From positions 1-64,000 of the forward strand of contig JAAXVL010000011.1 in NCBI GenBank assembly GCA_013335535.1: DNA of 64,000 bases, read 5' to 3'. The DNA is from Azonexaceae bacterium (lineage in GTDB: Bacteria > Pseudomonadota > Gammaproteobacteria > Burkholderiales > Rhodocyclaceae). Below are positions 11,089-20,004 of the stretch, one piece after another; the first letter of the stretch is position 1, and every line of letters starts with the position of its first letter. The translations under genes were made by a program, and so were the position numbers. The notes under the pieces were generated by a model that saw only the letters and a list, made by a program, of their open reading frames with translations, made no database searches and was not told the origin of the DNA.

Positions 11089-13011
11089 TTGTCTTCCCTC
11101 CCGGAAATATTCTCTCCCGAAGGCCCCTTGGCCAGGGCCATCAGCGGCTATCGCATCCGCGAACAGCAGCTCGACATGGCCGAGCGCATCGCCGCCGCTA
11201 TCAAAGGCTGCTCGGTCTTCATCGCCGAGGCCGGCACCGGCACGGGCAAGACTTTCGCCTACCTCGTCCCGGCGCTGCAGTCGAACGGCAAGGTGATCGT
11301 GTCGACCGGGACCAAGACCCTGCAGGACCAGCTCTTCAATAAAGATTTACCGATGGTCCGTGACGCGCTCAAGGCTCCGGTCAAGATCGCGCTGCTCAAG
11401 GGCCGGGCCAACTACGTCTGCCCCTATCACCTGCAACACGCCATCGCCGACGGCCGTTTCCTGACCCGCGAGGATGCCGCCGATGCCCGGCGCATCTCGG
11501 TCTTCGCCAAGACCACGCAGAGCGGCGACAAGGCCGAGTGCATCGAGGTTTCCGAGAACTCGCCGGTGTGGAGCCACGCCACCTCGACGCGCGACAACTG
11601 CCTCGGCCAGGAATGCCCGGACTACAAGGAATGCTTCGTCATGCTTGCCCGGCGCGAGGCGATGGCGGCCGATCTGGTCGTCGTCAATCACCACCTGTTC
11701 TTTGCCGATGTGATGCTCCGCGACGAAGGCATGGCCGAACTGCTCCCCGCCTGCAACACCGTCATCTTCGACGAAGCCCACCAGTTGCCGGAAGTGGCGA
11801 CGCTGTTCTTCGGCGACAGCATCTCGACGGCGCAAGTACTTGATCTGGCCCGCGACGTGCGCGCCGAAGCGCTGACCAACGCCCGCGACTGCCTGGCGCT
11901 GCCGGAAACCAGCAAGAAGGTTGAAAAAGCCGCCAAGGATCTGCGGCTCGCCGTCGGCGTCGACAGTGGCCGCTTCTCCTACGGTCAACTGGAAGAAAAG
12001 CTCGATTTTGAAATCGCCCTGAAGGCGCTCGAAGCCGAGGTCGTCGCCTTCGCCGCCTTGCTCGAAACCCAGGCCGAACGCGCCGAAGGCCTCGAAAAAT
12101 GCTGGCAACGCGCCACCGAACTCGTTCAGCACCTCAGCCAGTGGCAGAACCCGACGCCCGGCTACGTCCGCTGGGCTGAAGCCTTCACGCATTCGCTGCA
12201 ACTCAATGCGACGCCGCTCAATGTCGCCGAAATCTTCCGCAAGCAGATGGGCGGCCATCCGCGGGCCTGGATTTTCACCTCAGCCACCTTGGCCGTGCAG
12301 GGCAAGTTCCACCACTACTGCGCCGAACTCGGCCTCGGCGAGCCGGATTCCGCCTGCTGGCACAGCCCCTTCGACTACGACAAGCAGGCCATTCTCTACG
12401 CGCCGCTCGGCATGCCCGACCCCAACGCCTGGAACTACACCGACGCGGTTGTCGATGCCGCCTGGCCGGCCGTCAAGGCGGCCAACGGCGGCGCCTTCTT
12501 CCTGTGCACCAGCCTGCGCGCCATGCGCCGCACGCATGAACTGCTCAAGGCCAAGCTCGAAGACGAAAACATCGACATGCCGCTGCTCGTCCAAGGCGAG
12601 GGCAGCAAGAACGATCTGCTGCAACGCTTCCGGCACCACGGCAATTCCATCCTGGTCGGCAGCCAGAGTTTCTGGGAAGGCGTCGATGTGCGCGGCGAGG
12701 CGCTGTCGCTGGTCGTCATCGACAAGATTCCCTTCGCGCCGCCCGACGATCCGGTGCTCTCGGCGCGTATCGAGCAGATGAAAAAGGAAGGCCGCAACGC
12801 CTTCATGGAATACCAGTTGCCGCGCGCCGTCATCAACGTCAAGCAGGGCGCCGGCCGGCTGATCCGCGACGAGAACGACAAGGGCGTGCTCATGATGTGC
12901 GATCCACGACTCATATCAAAGCCGTATGGCCGCCGTGTCTGGCAAAGTCTGCCACCCATGAAGCGAACCCGCGAACTGCAGGTCGTCCTCGATTTCTTCG
13001 CCAACCGGTAA
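11089..13011 (+). CDS. DinG/YoaA-type ATP-dependent DNA helicase
   Basis: This is a superfamily 2, XPD-like 5'-3' helicase of 640 aa. Motif I is AGTGTGKTFAYL (about residue 47), motif II is FDEAHQL (about residue 226), and the C-terminal GSQSFWEGVDVRGEAL plus QGAGRLIRDENDKG motifs are intact. Between motifs I and II, cysteines in YVCPY and CLGQECPDYKECF fit the 4Fe-4S cluster typical of the family. Likely roles are R-loop or damaged-fork processing. The only start that keeps the N-terminus is the TTG at 11089, and no strong ribosome-binding site is visible. The 3' end is separated from the next gene by 5 bp. Confidence 0.9.
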   Translation: MSSLPEIFSPEGPLARAISGYRIREQQLDMAERIAAAIKGCSVFIAEAGTGTGKTFAYLVPALQSNGKVIVSTGTKTLQDQLFNKDLPMVRDALKAPVKIALLKGRANYVCPYHLQHAIADGRFLTREDAADARRISVFAKTTQSGDKAECIEVSENSPVWSHATSTRDNCLGQECPDYKECFVMLARREAMAADLVVVNHHLFFADVMLRDEGMAELLPACNTVIFDEAHQLPEVATLFFGDSISTAQVLDLARDVRAEALTNARDCLALPETSKKVEKAAKDLRLAVGVDSGRFSYGQLEEKLDFEIALKALEAEVVAFAALLETQAERAEGLEKCWQRATELVQHLSQWQNPTPGYVRWAEAFTHSLQLNATPLNVAEIFRKQMGGHPRAWIFTSATLAVQGKFHHYCAELGLGEPDSACWHSPFDYDKQAILYAPLGMPDPNAWNYTDAVVDAAWPAVKAANGGAFFLCTSLRAMRRTHELLKAKLEDENIDMPLLVQGEGSKNDLLQRFRHHGNSILVGSQSFWEGVDVRGEALSLVVIDKIPFAPPDDPVLSARIEQMKKEGRNAFMEYQLPRAVINVKQGAGRLIRDENDKGVLMMCDPRLISKPYGRRVWQSLPPMKRTRELQVVLDFFANR

Positions 13012-13016
13012 AGCGG

Positions 13017-14150
13017 ATGAAAACCATCTTCGAGCAAATGCGCGCCCGGCAGCCGCAGTTCTTCTCCAGCGCCGACATCACCGTCGATGCCGGGCCGATG
13101 CAGGCCATGGCCGACATCATCACGGCCATCGAATCGGTCATCGCCATGCCGGCCTACCAGGCGCATGCGCTGGCCCAGTCGCCCGAAATCGCCCGCCTGC
13201 CGGTCAAGTCGCGCGGCGTTTTCATGGGCTACGATTTTCACCTGACCGAGACCGGCCCGAAGCTCATCGAGATCAACACCAATGCAGGCGGCGGCCTGCT
13301 CAACGCCTACCTGCTCGCCTCGCATGGCCACGCGGAAGAGGGCGCGCGGATTCGCGATGAGTACGTCGCCATGTTCCGCGAGGAATGGCGTCTGGAACGC
13401 GGCGACGCGCCGCTGCAACGCATCGCCATCGTCGACGAAAACCCGGCCGAACAGTTTCTCGCCCCCGAATTCGCGCTGTTCAAGGAATTGTTCGAGCAGC
13501 ACGGCATCGCCGCCGTGGTCGCCGATCCGGGCGAATTCGAGAGCGATGGCCAGCAACTTTTGCATGCCGGCCAGCCCATCGACCTGATCTATAACCGCCT
13601 GACCGACTTTGCCCTCGATGCCACGGTCAACCGGAAAATTCGCGCAATTTTCGAATCGGGTGGCGTCGTCATCACCCCGCATCCACGCGCCCACGCCCTC
13701 TACGCCGACAAGCGCAACCTCATGCAGTTCTCCGACGAGGCCGCATTGCAGGCGCTGGGTGTCGGCGAGGCTACGCGCCAGACGCTGCTCGCCGGCATCC
13801 CGAAAACCGTTGCCGTCACGCCCGAGCAGGGCGAGCAATTCTGGGCCGAGCGCAAGCGCTGGTTCTTCAAGCCGCCCGCCGGTTTCGGCAGCCGTGCCGC
13901 CTACCGCGGCGACAAGCTGACCAAGCGCGTCTTCGAGGAAATCCTGCATGGCGGCTACATCGCCCAGGAATTCGCGCCGCCGGCCGAGTATGTCGTGCCC
14001 GTCGACGGCGTTGAAACGACCATGAAGGCTGACATCCGCTGCTACGTCTACGCCGGCTGCATCCAGCTCGTCGCCGCCCGCCTCTATCAGGGCCAAACGA
14101 CCAATTTCCGGACCCCGGGCGGCGGTTTCGCCCCGGTATTCGTCGCCTGA
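13017..14150 (+). CDS. ATP-grasp domain protein of unknown substrate
   Basis: This 377-aa protein has features of the ATP-grasp fold: an N-terminal IEINTNAGGGLLNAYL stretch, a substrate-side region, and the nucleotide-binding stretch WFFKPPAGFGSRAAYRGDKL, then YIAQEFAPP and a terminal DIRCYVYAG. Related conserved proteins occur in many proteobacteria without an assigned reaction; ligation of a carboxylate to an amine is the family norm. It starts 5 bp after the helicase gene, so the two are probably co-transcribed. Residues about 202-213 (ATVNRKIRAIF) are encoded by a copy of the dispersed repeat. Confidence 0.75.
   Translation: MKTIFEQMRARQPQFFSSADITVDAGPMQAMADIITAIESVIAMPAYQAHALAQSPEIARLPVKSRGVFMGYDFHLTETGPKLIEINTNAGGGLLNAYLLASHGHAEEGARIRDEYVAMFREEWRLERGDAPLQRIAIVDENPAEQFLAPEFALFKELFEQHGIAAVVADPGEFESDGQQLLHAGQPIDLIYNRLTDFALDATVNRKIRAIFESGGVVITPHPRAHALYADKRNLMQFSDEAALQALGVGEATRQTLLAGIPKTVAVTPEQGEQFWAERKRWFFKPPAGFGSRAAYRGDKLTKRVFEEILHGGYIAQEFAPPAEYVVPVDGVETTMKADIRCYVYAGCIQLVAARLYQGQTTNFRTPGGGFAPVFVA
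13621..13657 (+). repeat. Dispersed repeat copy 3 (diverged, inside the ATP-grasp gene)
   Basis: The exact core CCACGGTCAACC (13621-13632) is followed by GGAAAATT and a degenerate AT-rich tail. It is read in frame as ATVNRK. Confidence 0.65.
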
Positions 14151-14167
14151 ACGGTTAAAATCCGCCC

Positions 14168-14674
14168 ATGAAAGTTTTCGGTATCGCCGGTTATTCCGGT
14201 TCCGGCAAGACGACCTTGCTGGAAAAGCTCATCCCCCAGCTGACGGCGCGTGGCCTCAAGGTGTCGGTCATCAAGCACGCCCACCACGGTTTCGACATCG
14301 ACAAGCCGGGCAAGGACTCCTACCGCCACCGCGAAGCCGGCGCCACCGAGGTGCTGCTCTCCTGCGGCGACCGCTGGGCGCTCATGCACGAGCGGCGCGA
14401 CGAGGTTGAGCCGACGCTCAACGAACTGATCGGCCACCTCTCGCCGTGCGATCTCGTGCTCATCGAAGGCTTCAAGCAGGAACCGGTGCCCAAGCTCGAA
14501 GTCTACCGGCCGGAGAATGGCAAGCCGCCGCTTTTCCCCGAGCGTAACGACATCGTCGCCGTGGCCACCGACGCTGCCATCGACACCAGCCTGCCGACGC
14601 TGCCGCTCAACGACTACGCCGCGATGGCCGATTTCGTCATGAACCACCTTAATTTGCAGGCCCGCCCATGCTGA
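14168..14674 (+). CDS. mobB: MobB, molybdopterin-guanine dinucleotide adapter protein
   Basis: MobB is a GTP-binding accessory protein for the last step of molybdenum cofactor (MGD) formation. The P-loop [14 protein letters not shown] lies at the N-terminus, and the typical [26 protein letters not shown] stretch is present. The 168-aa length is normal. Its stop (TGA 14672-14674) overlaps the moeA start, so mobB, moeA and moaD form one coupled operon. Confidence 0.93.
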   Translation: MKVFGIAGYSGSGKTTLLEKLIPQLTARGLKVSVIKHAHHGFDIDKPGKDSYRHREAGATEVLLSCGDRWALMHERRDEVEPTLNELIGHLSPCDLVLIEGFKQEPVPKLEVYRPENGKPPLFPERNDIVAVATDAAIDTSLPTLPLNDYAAMADFVMNHLNLQARPC

Positions 14675-15900
14675 GTTTTGAAGAAGCCCTGGAAAAGCTG
14701 CTGGCCGCCGCCCAGCCGGTCGAGGAAATCCGTTCGCTGCCGATTACCGCTGCCGCCGGCCGCATTCTGGCCGTTTCGCAGCAGTCGACCGTAGCAGTGC
14801 CGCCGCTCGACAATTCGGCGATGGACGGTTACGCCGTGCGCGTTGCCGACATCACCGCCGCCGGCGTCTGCCTGCCGGTCAGCCAGCGCATTCCGGCCGG
14901 TACGGTCGGCACGACATTGCAGCCGGGCACGGCCGCCCGTATCTTCACCGGCGCCCCGGTGCCGGCCGGCGCCGACGCCGTGATCATGCAGGAACGCTGC
15001 GAGCATGGTGAGGTTGGCAACACCAGCGGCGTCGTCATCAACCACCTGCCGCGCGAAGGCGAAAACATCCGCCGGGCTGGCGAAGACATTTCACTTGGCG
15101 CCGAAATCCTCAAAGCCGGTGTCAAGCTGCGCCCGCAGGAAATCGCCCTGGCCGCCTCGGCCGGCCTGCCCGAACTGCCGGTCTATCGCCGTGTGCGCGT
15201 CGGCGTTTTCTTCACCGGCGACGAACTCGTCCAGCCCGGCGAGCCGCTGCCGCCGGGCGCCATCTACAACTCCAACCGCTACGCGCTGCGCGCACTGCTC
15301 GAAGGCATGGGCTGCGAAGTGCGTGATCTCGGTGCGGTGGCCGACACGCTCGAAGCCACCCGCGATGCCCTGCGCCGTGCCGCTGCCGACAACGATCTGG
15401 TGCTGACCAGCGGCGGCGTCTCGGTCGGTGAGGAAGACCACGTCAAGCCAGCCGTCGAAGCCGAAGGCCGGCTCGACATGTGGAAAATCGCCATCAAGCC
15501 CGGCAAGCCGCTGGCCTTCGGCGAAATCCGCAAACAGGATGGCAACACCAGCGGCAAAGCCTGGTTTCTCGGCCTGCCGGGCAATCCGGTCGCCGCCTTC
15601 GTCACCTTTCTGACCATGGTTCGCCCGTTCATCCTGCGTTTGCAGGGGGCGACCAGCGTTGCGCCGCGCGTCCTGACTCTGCCGTCCGCCTCGGTGTGGA
15701 GCAAGGCGGATGGCGCCCGCCTCGAATTCCTGCGTGCTTCGCTCAACGCGCAAGGCGCCGTCGAGCTGTACAAAAACCAGGGCTCGGCCGTCGTCACCTC
15801 GCTGTGCTGGAGCGATGGGCTGGTCCTCAATCCGCCGGGCAACACCATCGCCGTCGGCGACACCGTGCGTTTTGTTTCGTTTGCGGAGCTGCTGTCGTGA
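14668..15900 (+). CDS. moeA: MoeA, molybdopterin molybdenumtransferase
   Basis: MoeA inserts molybdate into adenylylated molybdopterin. The 410-aa protein shows [13 protein letters not shown] near the N-terminus, [21 protein letters not shown], the MoCF-binding domain signature [14 protein letters not shown] (about residue 250), and the C-terminal domain IV. It overlaps mobB at the start by 7 bp and moaD at the end (GTGA), consistent with translational coupling. Confidence 0.96.
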   Translation: MLSFEEALEKLLAAAQPVEEIRSLPITAAAGRILAVSQQSTVAVPPLDNSAMDGYAVRVADITAAGVCLPVSQRIPAGTVGTTLQPGTAARIFTGAPVPAGADAVIMQERCEHGEVGNTSGVVINHLPREGENIRRAGEDISLGAEILKAGVKLRPQEIALAASAGLPELPVYRRVRVGVFFTGDELVQPGEPLPPGAIYNSNRYALRALLEGMGCEVRDLGAVADTLEATRDALRRAAADNDLVLTSGGVSVGEEDHVKPAVEAEGRLDMWKIAIKPGKPLAFGEIRKQDGNTSGKAWFLGLPGNPVAAFVTFLTMVRPFILRLQGATSVAPRVLTLPSASVWSKADGARLEFLRASLNAQGAVELYKNQGSAVVTSLCWSDGLVLNPPGNTIAVGDTVRFVSFAELLS

Positions 15901-16145
15901 GCATCAAGATTCTTTACTTCGCCGGCCTCAAGGAGGCCCTGGGCCTGCCCGGCGAAACCGTCGAGTTGCCGGTCGGCATCGCCACGGTTGGCGCATTGCG
16001 TGACTGGCTGGTCGAGCAAGGGCGCGACAAACTGGCGACTGCCAAAAACCTGCGGTGCGCCATCAATCAGGACATGGCGAAACTTGATGCCACAATAAAA
16101 GACGGCGACGAAATCGCCTTCTTCCCGCCGGTCACCGGCGGCTGA
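15897..16145 (+). CDS. moaD: MoaD, molybdopterin synthase sulfur carrier subunit
   Basis: MoaD is a ubiquitin-fold sulfur carrier of 82 aa ending in the essential diglycine (PPVTGG), which is thiocarboxylated to donate sulfur to molybdopterin. It starts with [14 protein letters not shown]. The GTG at 15897 overlaps the moeA TGA as GTGA; the same frame is open further upstream but that part lies within moeA. The partner moaE is not in this window. Confidence 0.93.
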   Translation: MSIKILYFAGLKEALGLPGETVELPVGIATVGALRDWLVEQGRDKLATAKNLRCAINQDMAKLDATIKDGDEIAFFPPVTGG

Positions 16146-16162
16146 AAATAGAAAGAACAAAA

Positions 16163-17086
16163 ATGTCCATCCAATGGTTCCCGGGGCACATGACCCAGGC
16201 CCGCAAGAAGGCCGGCGAAACGCTGGCCGTGGCCGACGTCGTCGTCGAAGTGCTCGACGCCCGTCTGCCACAGGCGAGCAGCAATCCGATGATCCACGAA
16301 CTGCGCGTCTTCCGTCAGCGCCCATGTCTCAAGCTGCTCAACAAGGCCGATCTGGCCGACCCCGAAGCGACCAAGGCCTGGCTGGCTTATTTTGATGCCC
16401 AGCCCGGCGTCAAGGCCGTCGCCATTTCGTGCAAGAAAGCCAGCGACGTGGCGCGCATCCCCGGTCTGGCCCAGAAGCTGGCGCCGCACCGCAACGACGC
16501 CGTCAAGCCGCTGCGTCTGATGATCATGGGCATCCCCAACGTCGGCAAATCGACACTCATGAACGCGCTGGTCAAGAAAAAAGTCGCCGCCGTCGGCGAC
16601 CAGCCGGCCGTCACAAAGAGCCAGCAACGCATCGACATCAGCAACCGCCTGACCCTATACGACACCCCGGGCATGCTCTGGCCGAAGATCGACCACCCCA
16701 TCGATGGCCTCATGCTTGCCGCCAGCCACGCCGTCGGCGTCAATGCCTACATCGATGAAGAAGTCGGAACTTGGCTCGCCACCTACCTGCTCGAGGCCTA
16801 TCCCAAGCTGCTCATGGCCCGCTACGGCTTTGCCACCGAAGGCATGGACGCCGTTGGCGTCATTGAAGCCATCGGCAAAAAGCGCGGCTGCGTGATCAAG
16901 GGGCGGGGCGGCGAAATCGATATGGAAAGAGCCGCTGCCATCCTGATCCTCGACTACCGCTCCGGCGCTCTTGGCCGCATCAGCCTGGAAACGCCAGCGC
17001 TGCGCGCAGCGCGCCAGGCCGAGTTGAAGGCTGCCGGACGCCTGCCGGCAAATCCCGATCTTGCCGTCGACGAGGAAAACGACTGA
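16163..17086 (+). CDS. rbgA: RbgA/YlqF-type circularly permuted ribosome-assembly GTPase
   Basis: This 307-aa GTPase has its G motifs in permuted order: G4 NKAD (about residue 60), then G1 GIPNVGKSTLMN (about residue 122) and G3 DTPGM (about residue 170). This is diagnostic of the YlqF/RbgA family, which in Bacillus assists large-subunit maturation. The N-terminus MSIQWFPGHMTQARK is a family hallmark. A good start at 16163 lies 17 bp behind moaD, so it may be read with the molybdenum cofactor genes, though the function is unrelated. Confidence 0.92.
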   Translation: MSIQWFPGHMTQARKKAGETLAVADVVVEVLDARLPQASSNPMIHELRVFRQRPCLKLLNKADLADPEATKAWLAYFDAQPGVKAVAISCKKASDVARIPGLAQKLAPHRNDAVKPLRLMIMGIPNVGKSTLMNALVKKKVAAVGDQPAVTKSQQRIDISNRLTLYDTPGMLWPKIDHPIDGLMLAASHAVGVNAYIDEEVGTWLATYLLEAYPKLLMARYGFATEGMDAVGVIEAIGKKRGCVIKGRGGEIDMERAAAILILDYRSGALGRISLETPALRAARQAELKAAGRLPANPDLAVDEEND

Positions 17087-17116
17087 TTATTTTTGCTGTT
17101 CTGGAGAGGCCTTCTA

Positions 17117-17146
17117 TTGCAGCTTCTCAACGGTCCAGTCTATAAT
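17117..17146 (+). promoter_or_regulatory. Promoter of tRNA-Asn
   Basis: TTGCAG (17117-17122) and a perfect TATAAT (17141-17146) are separated by 18 bp; the tRNA begins 35 bp downstream. Confidence 0.75.
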
Positions 17147-17181
17147 CCGCGCCCTGTCAGCCGCAAGGCAGACAGTACCGT

Positions 17182-17257
17182 TCCTCGATAGCTCAGTCGG
17201 TAGAGCGCCGGACTGTTAATCCGTAGGTCCCTGGTTCGAGCCCAGGTCGGGGAGCCA
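17182..17257 (+). tRNA. tRNA-Asn (GTT)
   Basis: A 76-nt cloverleaf with acceptor TCCTCGA pairing with TCGGGGA (one G-T pair), D-loop AGCTCAGTCGGTAGAGC, anticodon loop CTGTTAA (anticodon GTT), GGTTCGAGCC T-arm and encoded CCA. The 3' half is the integration target of the adjacent element. Confidence 0.97.
17213..17257 (+). repeat. Left attachment repeat (attL core, within tRNA-Asn)
   Basis: The 45 bp starting CTGTTAATCCGTAGG are identical to 22205-22249. The element's insertion keeps the tRNA intact on this side. Confidence 0.9.
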
Positions 17258-17272
17258 TAGAATTAAGCACTT

Positions 17273-17298
17273 AGCCCAGTTTTCGAACTGGGCTTTTT
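17273..17298 (+). terminator. tRNA-Asn terminator (element-side copy)
   Basis: The stem AGCCCAGTT / AACTGGGCT with a TTCG loop is followed by T-rich sequence. A near-identical hairpin follows the right attachment repeat at 22266-22297. Confidence 0.85.
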
Positions 17299-17304
17299 GC
17301 TTTT

Positions 17305-18321
17305 CTAGCCCACCGTAGCTGAATCGTAGCCAGGTAGTACCGAATTGAGCCGAGAAGCCGCTTCCGCCAGATGATCGGGAGCCAGGTGAGCATACCGCTC
17401 CACCATTGCCCCGGTCCGCCAACCGCCCAAGCGTTGAAGCTCATGCGTCGGTGTTCCAGCCTGTCGCTGCCACGTTGCCCAGGTATGCCTCAGATCATGC
17501 CAACGGAAGTTATCGATTCCCGTTCGGACGAGCGCCTTTCTCCAGGCACGCGTATTTGCGGTTTTCAACGGCTCCCCCCTGAACGTAAAAACACGCTCTG
17601 AGTGCTTCCCCTTCTGGCTAATGATAATAGCATAAGCTACCTCATTCAACGGAATGGCAATAGGGCGCCGGTTCTTCGACTGCCACGCATGAATCCACGC
17701 ATGGCGCTGTTCCAGGTTGATCTGAGACCACTCAAGCTGGAGGACGTTGCTTTGCCTGAGGCCGGTAGCCAGGGCGAACAGAACCACATCGCGCTGGTGT
17801 GCCGGCAACTCAGCCAATAGACGCCCCGCCTGCTCTCGGGTTAGAGAACGTTCACGGCTTGCAGATTCTTTAAAGAGCCTTACCTTCGGCACCTTGTCGA
17901 TCCATTCCCATTCATCCCTGGCGCGAAGGAGAATCGAGCGAATCAGAGCCAAATAACGGTTGGTCGTCGCCTTGGCCGCTTCCTTGAGCTTGGCCGCCCT
18001 GACGCTGTCGATCACATCCAGAGTGATCTCATCGAGCATCAAGGCACCGAGAAAAGTATCAAGCCAGATCAGCTTGCGCTTGTCCTCCTGGTGCGTGGCC
18101 TTCTCTGAAGTTTCCTCCAGCCAACGAACTACCGCTTCCTTCCAGGACCGCCGGGCTTTAACCCCCAAACGATTCTGCTCCCACATCTGGGCTTTTAGCC
18201 GGTCGTGGAATTCCTGGGCTTGGATTTTGTCGTCAGTCCCAGTACTGCGTTGTATCTTTCGTCCGTCGATGATGATTTTGACCCACCAGCAGGACGAGTC
18301 TTGGCGTTTGAAGAGTGACAT
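17305..18321 (-). CDS. int: Tyrosine recombinase (phage-type integrase)
   Basis: This 338-aa site-specific recombinase probably catalyses integration at tRNA-Asn. The N-terminal arm-binding region (MSLFKRQDSSCWWVKI) and SAM-like core are followed by the catalytic domain: R in ATGLRQSNVLQLEW (about residue 200), K in the beta-hairpin, HDLRHTWATW (H-x-x-R, about residue 275), the GGWRTGAMVERYAHL segment with the H/W position and the nucleophile Tyr. It ends 48 bp from the tRNA, the usual place for such integrases. Its start lies inside the HTH gene, with a 127-bp overlap. Confidence 0.95.
   Translation of the reverse strand: MSLFKRQDSSCWWVKIIIDGRKIQRSTGTDDKIQAQEFHDRLKAQMWEQNRLGVKARRSWKEAVVRWLEETSEKATHQEDKRKLIWLDTFLGALMLDEITLDVIDSVRAAKLKEAAKATTNRYLALIRSILLRARDEWEWIDKVPKVRLFKESASRERSLTREQAGRLLAELPAHQRDVVLFALATGLRQSNVLQLEWSQINLEQRHAWIHAWQSKNRRPIAIPLNEVAYAIIISQKGKHSERVFTFRGEPLKTANTRAWRKALVRTGIDNFRWHDLRHTWATWQRQAGTPTHELQRLGGWRTGAMVERYAHLAPDHLAEAASRLNSVLPGYDSATVG
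17315..17330. other. Candidate integrase arm site, left
   Basis: GTAGCTGAATCGTAGC shares GTAGCT-N2-ATCGTAGC with 22082-22097 near the other end of the element. Here it lies within the 3' end of the integrase gene. Confidence 0.45.
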
Positions 18322-18521
18322 GTGATGTTCCTTTCATGCGCACCCTGCAACGCTCGCCGCCGGTATTGTGACCGCACGTAGTCCACCAGGTCAATTTCCA
18401 GGAAGACCCAACACTTCCCGATCTTGGCCCCCGGAATATCGCCAGCCCTGGCCTTCTCTTGCAATGTGACCGGATGAATCTTTAGGAAGGCGGCAGCCTG
18501 TTGCAGGGTGAGCGTCTCCAT
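18195..18521 (-). CDS. Helix-turn-helix protein, excisionase-like
   Basis: This 108-aa protein has an N-terminal AlpA/MerR-like HTH_17 domain (METLTLQQAAAFLKIHPVTLQ, then GAKIGKCWVFLEIDLVDYV), typical of excisionases or small regulators of integrative elements. The ATG at 18521 directly follows the stop of the upstream rep gene, with GGGGAG in front. After about residue 55 it runs as a low-complexity Ser/Lys/Thr tail out of frame over the first 127 bp of the integrase gene, so only the N-terminal half is recognisable as a domain. Confidence 0.75.
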   Translation of the reverse strand: METLTLQQAAAFLKIHPVTLQEKARAGDIPGAKIGKCWVFLEIDLVDYVRSQYRRRALQGAHERNITCHSSNAKTRPAGGSKSSSTDERYNAVLGLTTKSKPRNSTTG

Positions 18522-18522
18522 A

Positions 18523-19932
18523 TCAGCTCCCCGAGGCCTTCCGGTAGGCCCTGGCTTCATCCTCCAATGCCATGGCCTGGCGTTTTGCTTCCTGCTCGGG
18601 ATCATTGATTGCCGTGTTGTACTGGCGATGTTTCAGCGCAATTTTCTCGGCCACATAGTCATCAAAAGGCATTCCCTGTTCGTAAGCCTTCTTCTCGAGG
18701 AATGTCACCAACTGAGCCACGAGGTCATCATTAGCTTCCTTCAGTTGCGTTGCATCGAAGCCATGCTTTGCTGCGTAGGAGAACCAGGTACTTGCTGCCA
18801 TCTGCAACAGCTTGTCATCGCTCGGGCTACGGGTCGGCGTGAAACGCTTGCCCAAGGGGCCGCCATTGCCTTCCCAATCGATTGACGAGAGCATCAACCA
18901 CAGAGGATGAATCGGCCAGCGCGACCGGGTTTTATCGTCATCGCTGGGGATCGTCAGGCGCAGCCATTCGGTTGTGGCGTAGTCCCATAGCCCATTCAAG
19001 TGATCAAGCACTTGGTAAAGCTTGGAAATGCCTTTCTGAGTCAATACTTCCCGCTTGATCTCGAATTCCAGACGCCACACCAAACCCGAGCCATCCCAAC
19101 CGGCTTTCTGCCACAGAGGAACGATCCATTCCTTGCCGCTGACGACGATCTCCAGAAGCTTGTTGTAGAGCCGTGCTGAGATGATCCCACCTAGGCCAAC
19201 AGACCAGCCGGAGAACTGGCCGGAAACGGCGTAGGCGTTGATCAACGAGGCCCGAGTGACCCAGGCATGCCTATCCCAACCTTCCATATCAAACGTGCTT
19301 TGGAAATCGACAAACAGGTCGATGCGGCTAACGTTGGCCGACTCCTTGAGTTCACCCAGTTCCGAGAGCAAGGCATATAACTGACGTTCGGCTTCGACCG
19401 GGCCGACGTGAGCCAAGAACTTGGCCGCTACCTTGACATAGGCCATCGGCGCTTTATGGCCGGGCCGGGAGAGCTGAATCCGGAAGGCACCATCTTCCAG
19501 GATGTAGGGGAACAGCGAGGCCCCTTTCTCCTTGACCTCGAAGATATGACCGGCCAGGGTTAATTGGGCTTTGGCTACTTCGCCAGGATCATTCGATTGG
19601 GCGAGTTGCTTGAGTTCCTTGAGGCGTAAATCGGACTCTCGGGAGAGTTCGCCAGGGTAGGAAAGATACAGGCTATCAACCCCCCAACGCAGGGCTTTGA
19701 AGCTGTTATCTCCTTCATTGCAGTTATAGGGTGCTGTGTTACTAGGGGGCGCACCCTCAAAGGCAGGTTCCGCCGCTTCACGGTCCCCGTCCGCCCGGTC
19801 GCTCCGCTGCCCGGTGCGGGCGGGGCTGCGTGAAGAGGCGGTCGATTGCTGGCTGGGTTGCGAGCCTTGGCCATCGCGGCCAGGATTGTGCTTCTGTGAC
19901 ATATCCGTGTTCCTTTCGGACTTGCCAGGCAT
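18523..19932 (-). CDS. Rep_trans-like replication initiator or relaxase
   Basis: The protein has 469 aa. The N-terminal 70 or so residues are a low-complexity Ser/Arg/Asp/Gln-rich tail. The core holds motifs typical of the replication-initiation-factor (Rep_trans) family: NVSRIDLFVDFQS (about residue 200) and the later ISARLYNKLLEI with a conserved Tyr, then LVWRLEFEIKREVL. This family includes rolling-circle initiators and MobT-type relaxases. On a small integrated element it could drive replication of the excised circle, mobilisation, or both. ATGs at 19932 and 19902 both have plausible ribosome-binding sites; the longer form is given. Confidence 0.75.
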   Translation of the reverse strand: MPGKSERNTDMSQKHNPGRDGQGSQPSQQSTASSRSPARTGQRSDRADGDREAAEPAFEGAPPSNTAPYNCNEGDNSFKALRWGVDSLYLSYPGELSRESDLRLKELKQLAQSNDPGEVAKAQLTLAGHIFEVKEKGASLFPYILEDGAFRIQLSRPGHKAPMAYVKVAAKFLAHVGPVEAERQLYALLSELGELKESANVSRIDLFVDFQSTFDMEGWDRHAWVTRASLINAYAVSGQFSGWSVGLGGIISARLYNKLLEIVVSGKEWIVPLWQKAGWDGSGLVWRLEFEIKREVLTQKGISKLYQVLDHLNGLWDYATTEWLRLTIPSDDDKTRSRWPIHPLWLMLSSIDWEGNGGPLGKRFTPTRSPSDDKLLQMAASTWFSYAAKHGFDATQLKEANDDLVAQLVTFLEKKAYEQGMPFDDYVAEKIALKHRQYNTAINDPEQEAKRQAMALEDEARAYRKASGS

Positions 19933-20004
19933 GCAATTGCTTCCTGGAACGGATATGAATTAAATAGATCAGTCGAAACGACGCCGACCACCTAATAAAC
20001 TTTT

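Noticed and set aside
12435..14096. Minus-strand frame of 553 codons over the helicase and ATP-grasp genes
   Set aside because: Crosses the boundary of two real genes and has no recognisable features.
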